Source: Rhynchonema sp. JSB1_4 (taxonomy: Eukaryota; Nematoda; Chromadorea; Monhysterida; Xyalidae). From it: a stretch of DNA of 64,000 nucleotides. The notes under the pieces were generated by a model that saw only the letters and a list, made by a program, of their open reading frames with translations, ran no database searches and was not told the DNA's origin. Both the position numbers and the translations under genes were made by a program. This document shows positions 10,968 to 23,932 of the stretch, one piece after another. The stretch covers positions 1-64,000 of the forward strand of contig JASAMV010005517.1 in the NCBI GenBank assembly GCA_030248065.1, in the 5' to 3' direction. Every line of letters begins with the position of its first letter. The stretch's first letter is position 1.

Positions 10968-13106
10968 ATGGCCACCTTGGGCCCTTGTGGTCGAACGCCA
11001 GGCGCAGCGACGGCGTTTTATTCAGAATGCGAGTTCTGCACTGGACTGTTCCCGATCGATTGTGTGCTTGATCACGTCAAAGTGGGGCATGAAAATGAAA
11101 TGAGGTTGGCTAATGTGGTTTTGTGGTACCTATTTATCGTCATTTTTGTTTTTATGGATGCTTGTACTTGTATGTTGTGCAATTTTGTCCATTTTCAGCA
11201 ATCAACCGCTGCCCCAGAATCGCCGTCGCGTATTCGCGTGCACCGATGTCACCAACACGTGGTATACAACAGAGAAACAATGTCATTCTTGTCCCACCAT
11301 GGTTGCTGATTTGGGCGGCGACCGAGGCATTGAGATGAAAGTGGAGCCTGCTGATCAAGGACACTCACCTGAAGTTGACGGACCTCCGCTTTCGGGCTCA
11401 GACGAGCAGTTTGTTGGTTTGGACATGAATTCGACTGAAATGCCCCTTTTGCCCAAACAGTCAAAACGAAGAAAAAAGCGATTAAAGGATGCACCTGCGG
11501 CTGTGGGGCACTGTTACTCTGTCCCTGACAAAACAGTTCAGACTTTGAAACAAGGACGTGTGACGAAGAAAAATGCGCTAAGGTCTGCACCAGTAAATGG
11601 CAAACGTTCTGCTCATTCACAAGCACGTGATCAAAGGAACCAGCTGTTCAATCTGAAATGTGCGAAATTCGATACTATTGCTGCTTTGACTGTTCTCAAT
11701 GACCTGCGAACGCTGGATCCGACTGAATTCGCTCAAATTCCGACTATTTTCGATACCAGATTATCAAGTGAGTGTGTGTTTCATTGAAAATTTTTGTTAA
11801 TGTTCATTTTTTTAATGAAATTTTTTTAGAACTCACCATCAACGACGGTTCCGAAACGCTGGAGTTGTTGGCTAGAGTTGGAAGTATGGAAGAAATGAGG
11901 ATGTGGATCAAAGAATATGAAACATTATCGGACACGAAAATGCATGGTGATAGTGGCAGGGCATCCGTCAGGCATCCGGACCTCATTAGTGCACGCTGGT
12001 ATTGTGCGTCGAAGTGGGTTTTCTCTTATCCTTCTTGTTGTATTTATCAGATATCAAACGAAACCAGTAATGTCTTTGCAGAAAGTGGCAACCGTCGGCA
12101 TCTCAGCACGTGCAGTTGATGAAATCACCACCGAAAGGCTGTCCGGTGCGCATTCGCTGTTTGATCTCGACTGACTCGCACATTTCGGTCATTGTGTTCA
12201 CCGGGGCGCACAATCACGCTGAATGGACGGTTCGTTTGATGTATTTTTTCGTTTTGATGTATTCTTGATGGGTTTTGCCTGAATGTATCAAAGACTGTAA
12301 TAGATCCCGTCCAGTCTTGTTTTCTTGGGTAATTTTTGTGTTTTGAACTATTCATGACTCTTATACCGACGAGTGTCAAGGTTGTGGCGGACTGTACTAG
12401 TATTTTAATCTTGCTGTTATGTTACCATTTCTTGACTAAAAATAATTTTTTTTGTTTTGCAGAGCTTGAAGCGTGACTGGAAAAGGTCGTACATACCGCG
12501 CAAAATTGTGGACGATTGCAAAATTGGTGATGCTCGTTATGCACAGCTGCAGCAGGTACGTTGTAAAAGGATTAGACACTAGATACCAGTGAATCATCAT
12601 AATCTTGAACGTTACAGACCTGGCTTGAGTTTGACGATTACATCCGTCAAGGCATGACCATGAAGGAAATGGTAGCGCATCACGAAAAGGTGCTCAGAGC
12701 TCGACCGGACTTCAAGGAGGAATGGCTCAAGGACAGAGTGTACATGTTCAACAAAAGTCAAGTGATGCAGTGCAGGGCGAAGTATGTGAAGGAACTGAAA
12801 GCCAAGGCTGCAAAATCCGGCAATGATGTCACTGTAAGCGGAATTGATTTTCTTGTTGTTTTCACTTGAAAATTAAGCATAGTTATCAACTTTGCAGACC
12901 CAAGCTGAATATGTTCACTACAAGCTGCAGCTGAAGCGGAAAGGCAAGCGGAGCGCTGAGAAAATTGCTAGTCTGGTCTGTTTTGTAAACATTCCCCAAT
13001 CGTGACAATTCCAGAAAGCAACCAACACAGTTTTGCTTGTTTACAGGAGGATAATCAGTTGTATATGCCCGAGTGTGAAGATGAAGACTTCATGGACCTT
13101 GATTGA
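10968..13106 (+). CDS. AG3: single-unit member of the array family
   Basis: Exons: 10968-11104, 11199-11767, 11830-12013, 12082-12229, 12463-12555, 12618-12833, 12898-12975, 13047-13106; 494 residues. The order is A-B-C-D2-E-F-G-H, so the D1 and second C exons found in most relatives are absent. The frame is kept because those two exons together are phase-neutral. The finger reads CEFCTGLFPIDC...DHVKVGH. Exon B has RRRVFACTDVTNTWYTT, EMKVEP and the tail IPTIFDTR. The D2 unit has CPVRIRCLIS and GAHNHAEW, with Ala replacing Glu before HNH. F and H are typical (HHEKVLRARPDF; MPECEDEDFMDLD). It is either a derived short form or a relic of the state before unit duplication; I favour secondary loss because its neighbours on both sides have two units. 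Confidence 0.85.
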
Positions 13107-13373
13107 GAAAGTGAAAAGTTTGTCTTTCTACTGAATCTGTGATATATTTGTACATACTGAAACGAAATTGATAATTACAGTATGTGCGATCATTTGATTT
13201 CTATCTTGCCATAAAAGTCAAGTTTTTCATCTTTATTTCAGCTGTCTATAACAGCAGTCCTGTGGTTTTTGAGAATCCACATGCCAGCTAAATTGGCTGC
13301 GGCCCTACTTTATGCGACTCCTTCATAAACTCAACAACAACACTTCAGCCTGTCACTTTCTTCATCAGAAGTA

Positions 13374-13737
13374 ATGGAATCGCTAGTCGAAAACGCAGAA
13401 ACGACGTTCTATTCTGAGTGCAAATTTTCCAATAAAGCCGGTGTTGATGTTACCGTAAGTTTGAGTGTTCTTTCATTCATTTTTCTGGAAAGAGCTTCGA
13501 GAAATATATTTGCTGTTGTTATTCAGACCCTGCTTGAGTACATCCACTATAAACTACAGTTGGAAAGAAAGGGAATAAAACTGCTGAGGAGATTGCGACT
13601 TTGGTTGGTATTTTTTACGTTTTTGTCTGGTTTGGAGCTTTTTAATATCGGGAGCTTCAATTTTTGTGTCTTTCCAGGATGACAGCGGAATCTCGTCGTA
13701 TATCCCAGAATGCGAAGATGAAGATTTTATCGGCTAA
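13374..13737 (+). pseudogene. AG4: truncated array gene (A-F fusion, G, H)
   Basis: Segments: 13374-13454, 13527-13603, 13678-13737. The first starts like exon A (FYSECKF) and runs directly into the end of an F exon (SNKAGVDVT) before a GT donor. Everything from the second half of the finger to most of F has been deleted. The G exon is 77 nt instead of 78: one base is missing near 13571, so EYIHYK... shifts frame before the conserved KTAEEIATL. The H exon is intact (YIPECEDEDFIG-stop). The deletion leaves neither a finger nor a DNA-binding unit. It could still be transcribed as a short RNA. Confidence 0.8.
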
Positions 13738-14007
13738 GATTGAAACATGGGCAGTGTTATCTGACGAGTGCTTGTCTTTCGGTGTATAATCTTGTTCTGG
13801 TCAGCAACTTGTGTACCTGCGGTACTTATAGATAAACAAATTAAAATGCAAATGCAACTTGTCATGTTGATTAGTGATGACCAGTGGTTACTACGAGTGC
13901 CACGGCAGGATGCTTCAGGCTGTCGTACTTTCATTCAGTTGGTTGTTTCACTTTGACATGCCGACCCGTGGATAATCGTCACACAATGCCACCAAGTCAG
14001 CGCCGTG

Positions 14008-17000
14008 ATGGAACCTAGCGGAAACGCGGCGACTGCGTTTTATTCGGAATGCGAGTTCTGCAATGGACTGTTCCCAGTGGAATGTGTACTTGATCACGTC
14101 AAAGTGGGACACGAAGATGAAGTGAGGTGAGAGTTTTTGATTTTGTGCACTTTATGATGATTCAGAAAAAGCGCTGTATTCCTACAACTGCCTTCTTGTG
14201 ATTCAGTTTGACAAAGTACGACATAGATATACGTATGTACATTCTACGTGTTTTTGCGTGACATCAATGCTTCGTGCAATTCTTCAGGTCATCCAGCGAG
14301 CAACAGCCGCGTCGCCGTGTGTTCGCGTGCACGGATGTGACCAACACTTGGTACAGTTCGAATGCGAACACATCTGGTGGGATCGATGTGAAAATGGAAC
14401 ATCAGGATGATGAGGGGCACACCGACGAAAGCACTGACCAATCCGTAGATAATGGGCGCGACAACAGTCAAATAAAGTCGTTCTGTGCAATCGCGCTAGA
14501 TCAAGCGAATGTGCCAAATAGCCAAGTGAAAATGCTAAACTTACTGGTCAAACGTGGTGCAGCTCATAATGGACATCCGACTGAAGATGGCCTGAACGAT
14601 GAGATGACAGAGGCTTGTGTGTCGGCCAATTCTAGTGCCATCAGCGAGGACAGTCTTATCGTTCCAAGTGCTGGCGATCAAACCTCATTGGCCACGTTTC
14701 TGAACATTTCCAAATCTACTGGCTGCAAAACATCGTCAAAACGGCGCAGATCGGCACGTCGTGCGATTGTATCCGATAGTGACCCAGACACAGACCAGGA
14801 CATTGTGGCTCAGTTGACTCACAAAAGGACGCGGCGTGGCTCCGGCAGTGGTGGTGTTGCTGGGCTGCACTTCAGCTCGAATGCCATTGACGTTGATGAG
14901 GCATTGCAGTCATTCCCGTCACTGCCGCAACCCGATTGCCAACGATATCCCGAATGCCCGACATCGTTCGATACAAGAATTGCGTGTTGGTCTTGCTTGT
15001 ATCTTTAGAGTTTTATCAGTTTCCTGTACACTGCAGACTTGGTCACTGGGACTGTGGCCTTAGGTCATGCATGTGTCCTTTTGTATTTGTGATGCTGTAT
15101 TTCAGTGTGTACTTCGATTCATATCGATTAGCGTAAATGCAGATGCTTAGATGTTGGAGTAACTGTGGTTTTTGGAATATCGAAATCTCAAAAATCCCTG
15201 TGCAAAGTGTCACGTGACCTGCACACCACCAAGCCGAGACCTGTACACTTTTTTTGCAAATTTTCTTAAACCGATTCCGAACATTTTTTATCTTCAGCCG
15301 ATCGAATCGAAGTATCCGGTGTGCGAGCGGTCGAGTTTCGCGCGCGAGTGGGCAGCGCTGATGAAATGATGGAATGGATGAGAGAGTATGAACGTCGGTC
15401 GGATAGCGGCTGGTACAAACACGAGGACAAGGGCAAAAGAAGGGCTGAGGGAATCATTGAGAATAGATTGGTGCGGTGGTACTGTCGATTTCGGTTGGTC
15501 GAACACATTTGTTCTTGTTGTGTTGTTGCCATCAAACTTAGTGATCAGTCGTGCCGTGGTCACCATCACTTTTAGTTGCTGATGGCACTTGGTTCAACCA
15601 CTACGCTTCACACAACTGTTGTTTCCGCATAACGGCGTTCACATCAGACTTGCGGTGATCGGATGGAATTGTTCTTATGGATAACTTGACTATGAGTTTG
15701 TATGATTCACTGAGAGTCCTAGTGAACGAACCGATATTCAACGAACCTGGTGACCTACGACAGATCTAGTTCCGCCATGTTTTTGATTTGATACGAGTCT
15801 TGGCGTCATGGGTTATAGTCATGCCATGCCTCTTAAAGCTGCTGGTCAACAACCCATCGACCTCGCTTAATCTTGGGGGCAGTGCACATTAAGAAAGGTG
15901 GGATATCGTGTTACTCGACTCTGACTTGGAGAGTCGATTCGTTGCTTCCTGATGTTTCACGGCCAGGTTGAAGTTTGCCCCTCAGTGAAAAAATGCAAAA
16001 GTTATGCCGGCTTCCCGTGGAAAGCACAATTCACAGCGACGTTTAATAATTTCAGAATATCAAGCACAAACATTTATTTCATCGGTATGATATACAGCTT
16101 TGCAGGAAACAGCTTGCATCCTAAATGAGAACACATTTAGTTCCAAAAACCTGGTGCTTTTTGGTCACCGTTTTCTTCGCCGATAATTTTACGCATCTGC
16201 GATTGACCAGCAAATGTGTTGATTGGACACAAAAATCCTCTAATTACTGTGTACATAACCTGTGCTTTTGAGCTCTCTGCACCAAACACAGCTAATACAA
16301 TAATTCGGACAACATGCGCAAGTCGGTCATTATCAGCGCGCGCGCTCAAAAACAACGTGCAGATTCGAGCACTCAAAAATGTTTTGTCTTTTTTGGGGTC
16401 GCGCACGCCCATAATGACCGACTTGCGCATGTTGTCCGAATTATTGCGTTAGCTGTATTTGGTGCAAAGAACTCAAAAGCACAGGTTATGTACACGGTAA
16501 TTAGAGGATTTTTGTGTCCGATCAACACATTTGCTGGTCAATCGCAGATGCTTAAAATTATCGGCGAAGAAAACGGTGACCAAAAAACACCAGGTTTTTG
16601 GAACTAAATGACTTCTCCTTCAGGATACAAGCTGTTTCCTGCAAAGCTGTATATCATACTGATGAAACAAACGTTGGTGCTTGATATTCTGAAATTATTA
16701 AACGTTGCCGCGAATTGTCCTTTCCATGGAAACCCGGCATAATTTTTGCATTTTTTCACTGAGGGGCAAACTTCAACCCGGCCGTGAAACATCAGGAAGC
16801 AACCAATCGACTCCCCAAGTCAGGGTCGAGTAACACGATATTCCACCTTTGTTCAGGTGCACTGCCCCCAAGATTAAAGGAAGTCGATGGGTTGTTGACC
16901 AGCACCTTTAATCCTGCCTGTACAGTATCTAATTTTTAGTCGAAGGCAAGAACAACGCCAGCTGCCGTCTTGCGATCGATGTTCAATGCGTATTCGGTTC

Positions 17001-19156
17001 ATGTATTCACCCGAGCATATTTTCGCGAGCATTCTCATCACCGGAGAGCACAATCACAATCAAATATCGACACTTTCGCCCGGCGCTTCCAAGAATATGG
17101 ACTGGATTACCGATCAGTTTTTCGATCCGAAGCTTGGACATTTGGAAGCTGTCGTTGCTGCGTTGGATGACATGCCGAAAGTGGACCCGAAACTCAACCC
17201 GGACATTCCAACCATGTTTGACACGCGGTTTTCGCGTGAGTTGGTTTTTTGATCCAACTGGGCTGGGATAGGTTTGAATATAGTTGCTGCGTGAAAAAAA
17301 CGGTTTTTCCCTGAAAACACGAAAAAAACGTATTTTCACCCTCCGTGTGAAAAAACGAGAAAAACGAAAAAAAACAGGGCCGGCCCGGTACCGAAGACTT
17401 TTTGCCAAAAAATTCCGCAGGTTTTTTTGAAATAAGGGGCATTTTTCGAAACCCGAATCCATCACGGTAAAAGTCGCCGTAATTGTTTGTTTTGGGCATT
17501 GCAGAACGTAACAGCCATTATGAAGCACATGCGCGGTGTCCGTGATACACAAGACACGTGCCCAAGATGCATGTTTTGGGTTCGCCTTTGCTTGTATACT
17601 CTAGTTCTTTATCATTTTTCGCTTTTCTTCGTTTTTTTCGGTTTTTAGCCAAAAATATAAAGAACCGGTTCTTCGGCAACTATAATCGTGAAAAGCGTCT
17701 GTATGTTTTCAAACGCGATGTGCTCATTTCAGTAGCGAAGCAAGATGATTACGGGTCGAAGACAACCGAATATAGGGCCCGAATTGGCAGCATCGATGAG
17801 ATGAAGTTGTGGGTGCGAGAATATGAAACATTATCGGACACCAAGATGTGGGGTGGAGCTCCGGACGTGACCAGGCGTGGTGCAAAGAGATGTCCGAATT
17901 CTATATGTGCGCGTTGGTATTGTGCGTCAAAGTTGGTTTTGCTGGATGAATACCCTCTTTTTCGCTTTGTTTTGTGTCGTGTGTTTTTTGCGATAAATAA
18001 GGAGTCACGCCGTGGCCGTCTGGCGCATTCGCAGCACTGATAATGTCCTTGTACACCGCTCGTGTGTGAGAACAGGAAGTGACTGGGGTGACAGCGCTGT
18101 TGCAATCACCTAGCACGGTTACTGATTACCACGTGACTGGTTACCACGCAAGCAAATTGTTCTTTTTGCTTTCATGCCTTTTTCAGACGTTGGCGAGCGA
18201 GTAAAACGCGGACGTGGTACATGAAAGACGAGCCGAAGAACTGTCCGGTTCGAATTCGATTCACGATTTCAACCGAATATCACATGGCCGGCATTCTATT
18301 CACCGGAGAACATAATCACACTGATTGGACTGTATGTTTCATTTATTTTTGAACTTGTTTTTTGAATTACTTAAAAAAGTGACCCGTTAGTCCACCGGAT
18401 AATTTTTTTACATTTCCAGAGCATGTTGCTGGACCGAAAGAAACCGTACATGCCCCGAAAAATAGTGGATGACTGCAAGCCCGGTGACGCGCGATATGAA
18501 CAACTGCAAAAGGTTTGGAACATTTCAGATCAAACGTTGTCGGTTTCTTGGTCAAGATTTGGCTCATATGTAGCCGTAGAAGTTATGTTCGGAAAGTTGA
18601 TAATCTGATTGAAATTTTTAACTTCAGACCTGGCTTGAGTTTGACGATTACATCCGTCAAGGCATGACCATGAAGGAAATGGTAGCGCATCACGAAGAGG
18701 TGCTCAGAGCTCGGCCGGACTTCAAGGAGGAATGGCTCAAGGACAGAGTGTACATGTTCAACACCAGTCAGATCATGCAGGGACGCGCCAGATACGTCAA
18801 CGAACTGAAGGCAAAGGCGAAAGTGACGGGGACTGATGTTACTGTGAGTGTACTCAGATGTGTTAGGCTTTGTTGGTGGCGCACTAGTAACACTATCCCA
18901 GTACGCCAGTTCCGTCGCGTTTTTGTTCAGACCGACGCCGAGTACGTTCGCTATCGATGGTATCTGAAGGTGAAGGGAAAGAAAAACCCGGAGAAGATTG
19001 CCAAACTGGTCAGTATTCTTGACAGTGTTCACTTGCATGTTCTGCGTGCCACAGAAAACGTTATCGCAAAATATTTCTTCACAAAAATAATTTCAGGACG
19101 ACGATGATCTATCCTACATGCCTGAATTTGAAGACGAAACTTTCCTGAATCTCTAA
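14008..19156 (+). CDS. AG5: two-unit MULE/FAR1-like zinc-binding protein
   Basis: Exons: 14008-14126, 14288-14985, 15298-15493, 16940-17235, 17733-17931, 18187-18331, 18420-18512, 18628-18843, 18931-19008, 19097-19156; 699 residues. The first exon is only 40 codons (MEPSGNAATAFYSEC...). The finger is CEFCNGLFPVEC...DHVKVGH. Exon B has DVKMEH followed by an acidic run and basic clusters (KRRRSARR, HKRTRRGSG). Unit 1 ends RCSMRIRF...GEHNHN with the long tail (IPTMFDTRFS) in the same exon; unit 2 ends NCPVRIRF...GEHNHTDW. E to H are typical. The 1.45 kb intron before D1 contains a 1.08 kb foldback element. Paralog conservation of every splice site supports a working gene. Confidence 0.85.
15833..16911. 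mobile_element. TTAA-flanked 1.08 kb foldback element
   Basis: TTAA at 15833-15836 and 16908-16911 flanks two long inverted arms of about 500 bp that meet around a 42-bp loop near 16353-16394. The ends read AG(C/G)TGCTGGTCAACAACCC. The arms differ at scattered positions. ORFs in the arms (for example 16137-16430 minus and 16314-16607 plus) mirror each other through the palindrome and are not genes. TTAA duplication points to a piggyBac-type mobilising transposase. The element lies in the C-D1 intron of AG5. Confidence 0.8.
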
Positions 19157-19411
19157 TTAAAGATACTTCTATGAAGCTATGTATGTTATTTATTGTACAT
19201 AAATGCCGCAATTTGTCATAGTATATTTTCTTGTCATTTTGATCGCAGCAATGAAGTTTGCATTTTGGTATTTTGGTGCAAAATACTTTGTCCCCGTGCG
19301 GTACAAAAATACCGAAGTCAAGCCACTCGGCTGTCTTATCATGAACCTGTATTCTTGGCAACCAGGCTCAGGCTTTCACAGCTTTGCGAATGTTTTTATT
19401 CAGTTTTGATT

Positions 19412-22400
19412 ATGCCGCTGGCGATGAGTGCGTTGTCATCGTTGCGTGACTATGGCGGTGCTGACGCATCGACAGCATTCTACTCTGAATGCGAGTTCTG
19501 CAATGGACTGTTTCCGATGGACTGTGTGCTTGATCACGTCAAAGTGGGACATGAAGATGAGATGAGGTGGATGTTGTTTTTTGAAGTTGGGTTTTCAGTG
19601 TTTAAAAACTTGGTTGATGTAAAGCTTGGAATCGGATAGGATCTGCTTTGGTTGTTTTTTCAGAATGTTCTGAAATTTTTGAATATGCACCAATTTCGTT
19701 TCTGCCACAATGAACGTGTCCAATCGCCCTCAAGTTGTCCAACAGCCCTCAAATTCGATTCGCGCTGTAAGCATCTGCAAAAAATTATGCGCACGGCGCA
19801 GGTCAAACAACCATAAAGCGCATCCTGAACTTGGTCGCTTCCATTTGCATCACTCTGATCCGAATCCTCAATTGATCCCATTTCGTTTGCAGGGTCGGTG
19901 TCGCCCAACAACCGCGTCGTCGTGTGTTTGCGTGCACGGATGTGACCAACACTTGGTACAGCTCAAATGCGACCAGCAACGAGCCAAATGCCACCGAGGT
20001 TGGGATCGCTGTCAAAGTGGAACATCAGGAGGATGAGGGACGTACGGACTCGGGCACTGACCAATCTGTGAATAGCGACGACATTCAAACAAAATCATAT
20101 TGTGCGATCGCCATAGACCGAGCGGAGGTGCCTGATGATCAAGTGAAAATGTTAAATTTATTAGTCAAGCGGGACACGATGGAGTCTGACACACCCATGG
20201 AAGGCGTGCGCACATCGGACAGCGAGCAAAATTCGGACAGTGCTACCGAAAGATCGATCGGTAGTCGAGCCCGTAAACGCAGACGTCGTGCAAATAAGAG
20301 AAATGCAGTGCTTGACTTTAGTACCCTGACTGAGACATCAGCGAATTGCGAACCCGTACCCGAGAAACTCAACAACTCAAACAATATTGACATGAGTGAA
20401 GCGCTGGCAACGTTTCCGACCCTTGAAGTGCCTGACCCGACCGCCTTTCCACAGATTCCGACCGTGTTTGATACGAGACTTGTTGGTTAGCTTTTTTACA
20501 CAGCAATGTGCGTTTTGGTTGGCCGTTGGTTTCGCAAACGGGTGGTGCACAGGTCACCGTCGGTGGGAATGCACCAGATGGCCACGTGCACCCAAGTTCA
20601 TCAAGCTATATTTGCTTGCACTAATGGCTGTTCGACAGCAAGAGGCATCAGTGAACCTCGACATAATCTAAGACAAAAGTCACGCGACCCGAATAAGTCA
20701 GACCAGTTCCGATCACCAAGTTCGATATGTGCTTCCTTCCAGCGGACGGCATCGAACCCTCTGGTTCACGAGCGGTCGAATTCCGAGCTCGAATCGGCAG
20801 TGTCGCTGACATGATTGACTGGATGAAAGACTATGAACGCAGGACAGAGACAAAGTGGTGGAAACACGAGGACAAGGGAAAACGCGCAGAGGGACGTACG
20901 GGGAATAAATTGGTGCGATGGTACTGCAAGTTCAGGTGGGTCTTAGGGGAACGAAAGTATGTGATTGTGACCGTGCCGATGTGAACATACATTAAAAAAC
21001 TTGGTTAATGGTCCGGTATTGCCTTGCTATTTTGAATTACACGCGGTTATACGAAATTTACTATTTTTTGTATTATTTTCGGAGGCATTGTTGGGGGCGA
21101 ATTCATGTTTTGCTTGGTTGCTTTATGCTTTCTGTGGGCGATCTTTTTGAAGCGCGGATAAAAGACTTTACGAACAGCATGCACGGGCTCGAGCTCCGCC
21201 GTGGCCTCGAAGCTAAAGTTGAACTTTTCTTAGATTTCTTTTCTTTCTGTCGACAGCCTTCGTGTTGTTTCCAAGCCTGAGCCTAAGCCCACCAGGTAAG
21301 GAACAAACGGACGTAGGCGTTGGTCGTACAGAATTCTATCTCTCAATATCTTTTTGACCCTGTTTTGTCTTGAAAAAGAAGCCCATCCATTCATCTATAG
21401 TGATCCGCGATCTAATTAACAGAGTTGGTCACGAGCTACATTTTTGAATGCCGTTTCAGACGGCGCCTGGAGCAAGCACGTCTACCAGCCGAGCTGCGCT
21501 GTGCGATGCGTATTCGCTTCGTATTCTCACCCAATCACTGCATCGCCAGTATTCTCATCACTGGTGAACACAATCACGATCAAGTCACAACAACCCTATT
21601 ACCGGGCTCAATCAAGAATCTGGATTGGATCAATAATAAGTTCTTCGATCCAAAACTGGGCCACTTGGAAGCCGTGATCGCTAAAATGGAGGAACTGCCC
21701 AAGCCCGACCCGACCCAGTTCCCTGAGATACCGGCTATGTTCAACACAAGGTTTTCTTGTGAGTTGTTGTTGTGTGGTGTTTTCTTTTGTCAGTTGTTTA
21801 TTCTATTCTTGTTTTAGCGACCGGTTTCAATTTCATTTGATCCGATCAGATCGGACTGGTTCCAGGTTGCTCACGTGACTGAATTTAGAACATTTGGAGA
21901 TGTACTGGTCCTCTACCACTAGTTTCGATCAGCGTAAACTTGTTTTTTGGCTGTCGTGGAACGACCTCACATCCAAGTGAATCTTGAAATATCAGTTATG
22001 TGAAAATTCACGTGACGAAGGCAGTCCGCTGATCGAGTGCAAGTTTCATCGAAATATCAAATCCCAAAAACCCCAGTTATGTGCTAACCCGAAATTCACT
22101 GTGAAACATTCGGAGAGCCAACACACACGCAGCTTGCCAGCCAGCAAGGCAACTCCGCGCAATGTTTCAGAACCGCGCATGATTAGCGTTCGGGTTTACC
22201 ACTGCAAATTTGCTACTGTTCCAATGTTTGCAGTGATGAAAATCGGTGACGATGGCTTGAAATCGATCGAATTCCGCGCCCGAATAGGCAGTAGTGATCA
22301 AATGAAAGTGTGGATCAAAGAATATGAGAAATTATCGGACACCAAGTTGATGGGTTACGTGCCGGATCGGTCCAGACGTCGACAGAGTGAAATCAAGCGA

Positions 22401-23633
22401 TTGCCGAATTCACTGTGCGCTCGATACTATTGTGCCTCAAGGTTGGGTTTCTTAGTCAGGTGACCGTGTCGGCAATTGCACTGACGATGAACTGCTCCCC
22501 TTTATTGTTCTACAATAAGGCCAGTTTTACGTTTGTGGTTTGCCGTTGCAGACGATGGCGGTCAGGCAAAAAGCCCCGATTCTGGACCATGAAGGACGAG
22601 CCAAAGGACTGTCCGATGCGAATTCGTTTCCTGATTTCAAGTGAATACCAGATCGCTGGCATTCTGTTCACAGGCGAACATAATCACACTGATTGGACGG
22701 TTAGAAAGCGAAACGTTTTCGGGCCTGAAAGTAACATCACTGAAGGCCTTTGCATCTGTTGCTCAACTTTATTTAAGTAATAAAACACATTGTTTTTTGT
22801 TTTTTTGGCCGGAGAAGGTCAACCACCGAGCAATCTACATTTTTACTTATATTTTACATTTACTGGTAAAAGATCTTGCTTTTGGTCTATAATCGATCAT
22901 TACGGACGACATTTCTTTTGGCTTACTTTATAGTTTTACAACATTTTACAGACCATGATGCTGGAACGAAAGAGACCGTATATCCCTCGAACGAATGTTG
23001 ACTGTAAACCGGGCGACGCGCGATATGAACAACTGCAAAAGGTTGCGTGATATTGATACGTTGCAGTTTGAGTGTTTATTGTTCTGACACTATCTGGAAG
23101 AACCTGATTGCTCGTTACAGACATGGAGCGAGTTCGATGAATACATCCGTCAAGGCATGACCATGAAGGAAATGGTAGCGCATCACGAAAAGGTGCTCAG
23201 GGCTCGGCCGGACTTCAAGGAGGAATGGCTCAAGGACAGAGTGTACATGTTCAACACCAGTCAGATCATGCAGGGCCGCGCCAAGTATGTGAAGGAGCTG
23301 AAGGCGAAAGCAATATTGAATGGCACTGATGTTACGGTGAGTGGGTTCACATTCAAAATGTTTGTGATGCACAAAATTGAGCTGTTTTCCATATTCGCAA
23401 AACTTCGTCCAGACTGATCCCGAGTACGTTCGCTATCACTGGTATCTAAAAGTCAAAGGAAAGAAAAACGCGAAGAAAATTGCCAAAATGGTTAGCTTTC
23501 AATCGTTATATCTTCTTCTACTGTCCTTCTCATCTCATAAAGACACATTTGCTATTTTCAGGAGAATGAAGACAATTTATCTTACATGCCTGAGCTTGAA
23601 GACGAAAGTTTTCTGATTGATGATTTTGACTGA
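19412..23633 (+). CDS. AG6: two-unit MULE/FAR1-like zinc-binding protein
   Basis: Exons: 19412-19566, 19893-20485, 20743-20935, 21460-21758, 22234-22441, 22552-22699, 22952-23041, 23121-23336, 23413-23490, 23562-23633; 683 residues. The start at 19412 lies 8 bp after a TTTTTATTCAG acceptor-like site; an internal ATG at 19424 is an alternative. The finger is CEFCNGLFPMDC...DHVKVGH. Exon B contains AVKVEH and a KRRRRANKR basic patch. Unit 1 ends RCAMRIRF...GEHNHD with tail IPAMFNTRFS, where Asn replaces the usual Asp of FDTR. Unit 2 ends DCPMRIRF...GEHNHTDW. H ends MPELEDESFLIDDFD. An AATAAA lies at about 23735, a plausible poly(A) signal. Confidence 0.85.
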
Positions 23634-23932
23634 ATGCCCATAAGTTATTTTGTAAATCTTTTCGAATTATTTCAGTTTGATATGTACATTTGAAACAAAC
23701 GTCGTTTTATATTTTCTGGTTTGGCGATTGACCAAATAAAAGTTTAGTATGGACAAAGATATCTTGTGCTTACTGGGTGCAGTCATGTGGTTCTGGGATG
23801 CCACAGGCAACGATGCTTTGTTGTCCTATACGACAGGCTGGCTAATTTGTGATGTGCAAAAATTTTGTTTCTTTCATTAAATAATTTTTCAAACAAGTTG
23901 ATTTTGGTATAGGCTGTGCTTCAACCAGGGGA

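Noticed and set aside
16137..16607. Mirror-image 97-codon ORFs on opposite strands
   Set aside because: They are the two arms of the TTAA-flanked palindrome; the near-identical proteins follow from the inverted repeat, with no domain or splice context.
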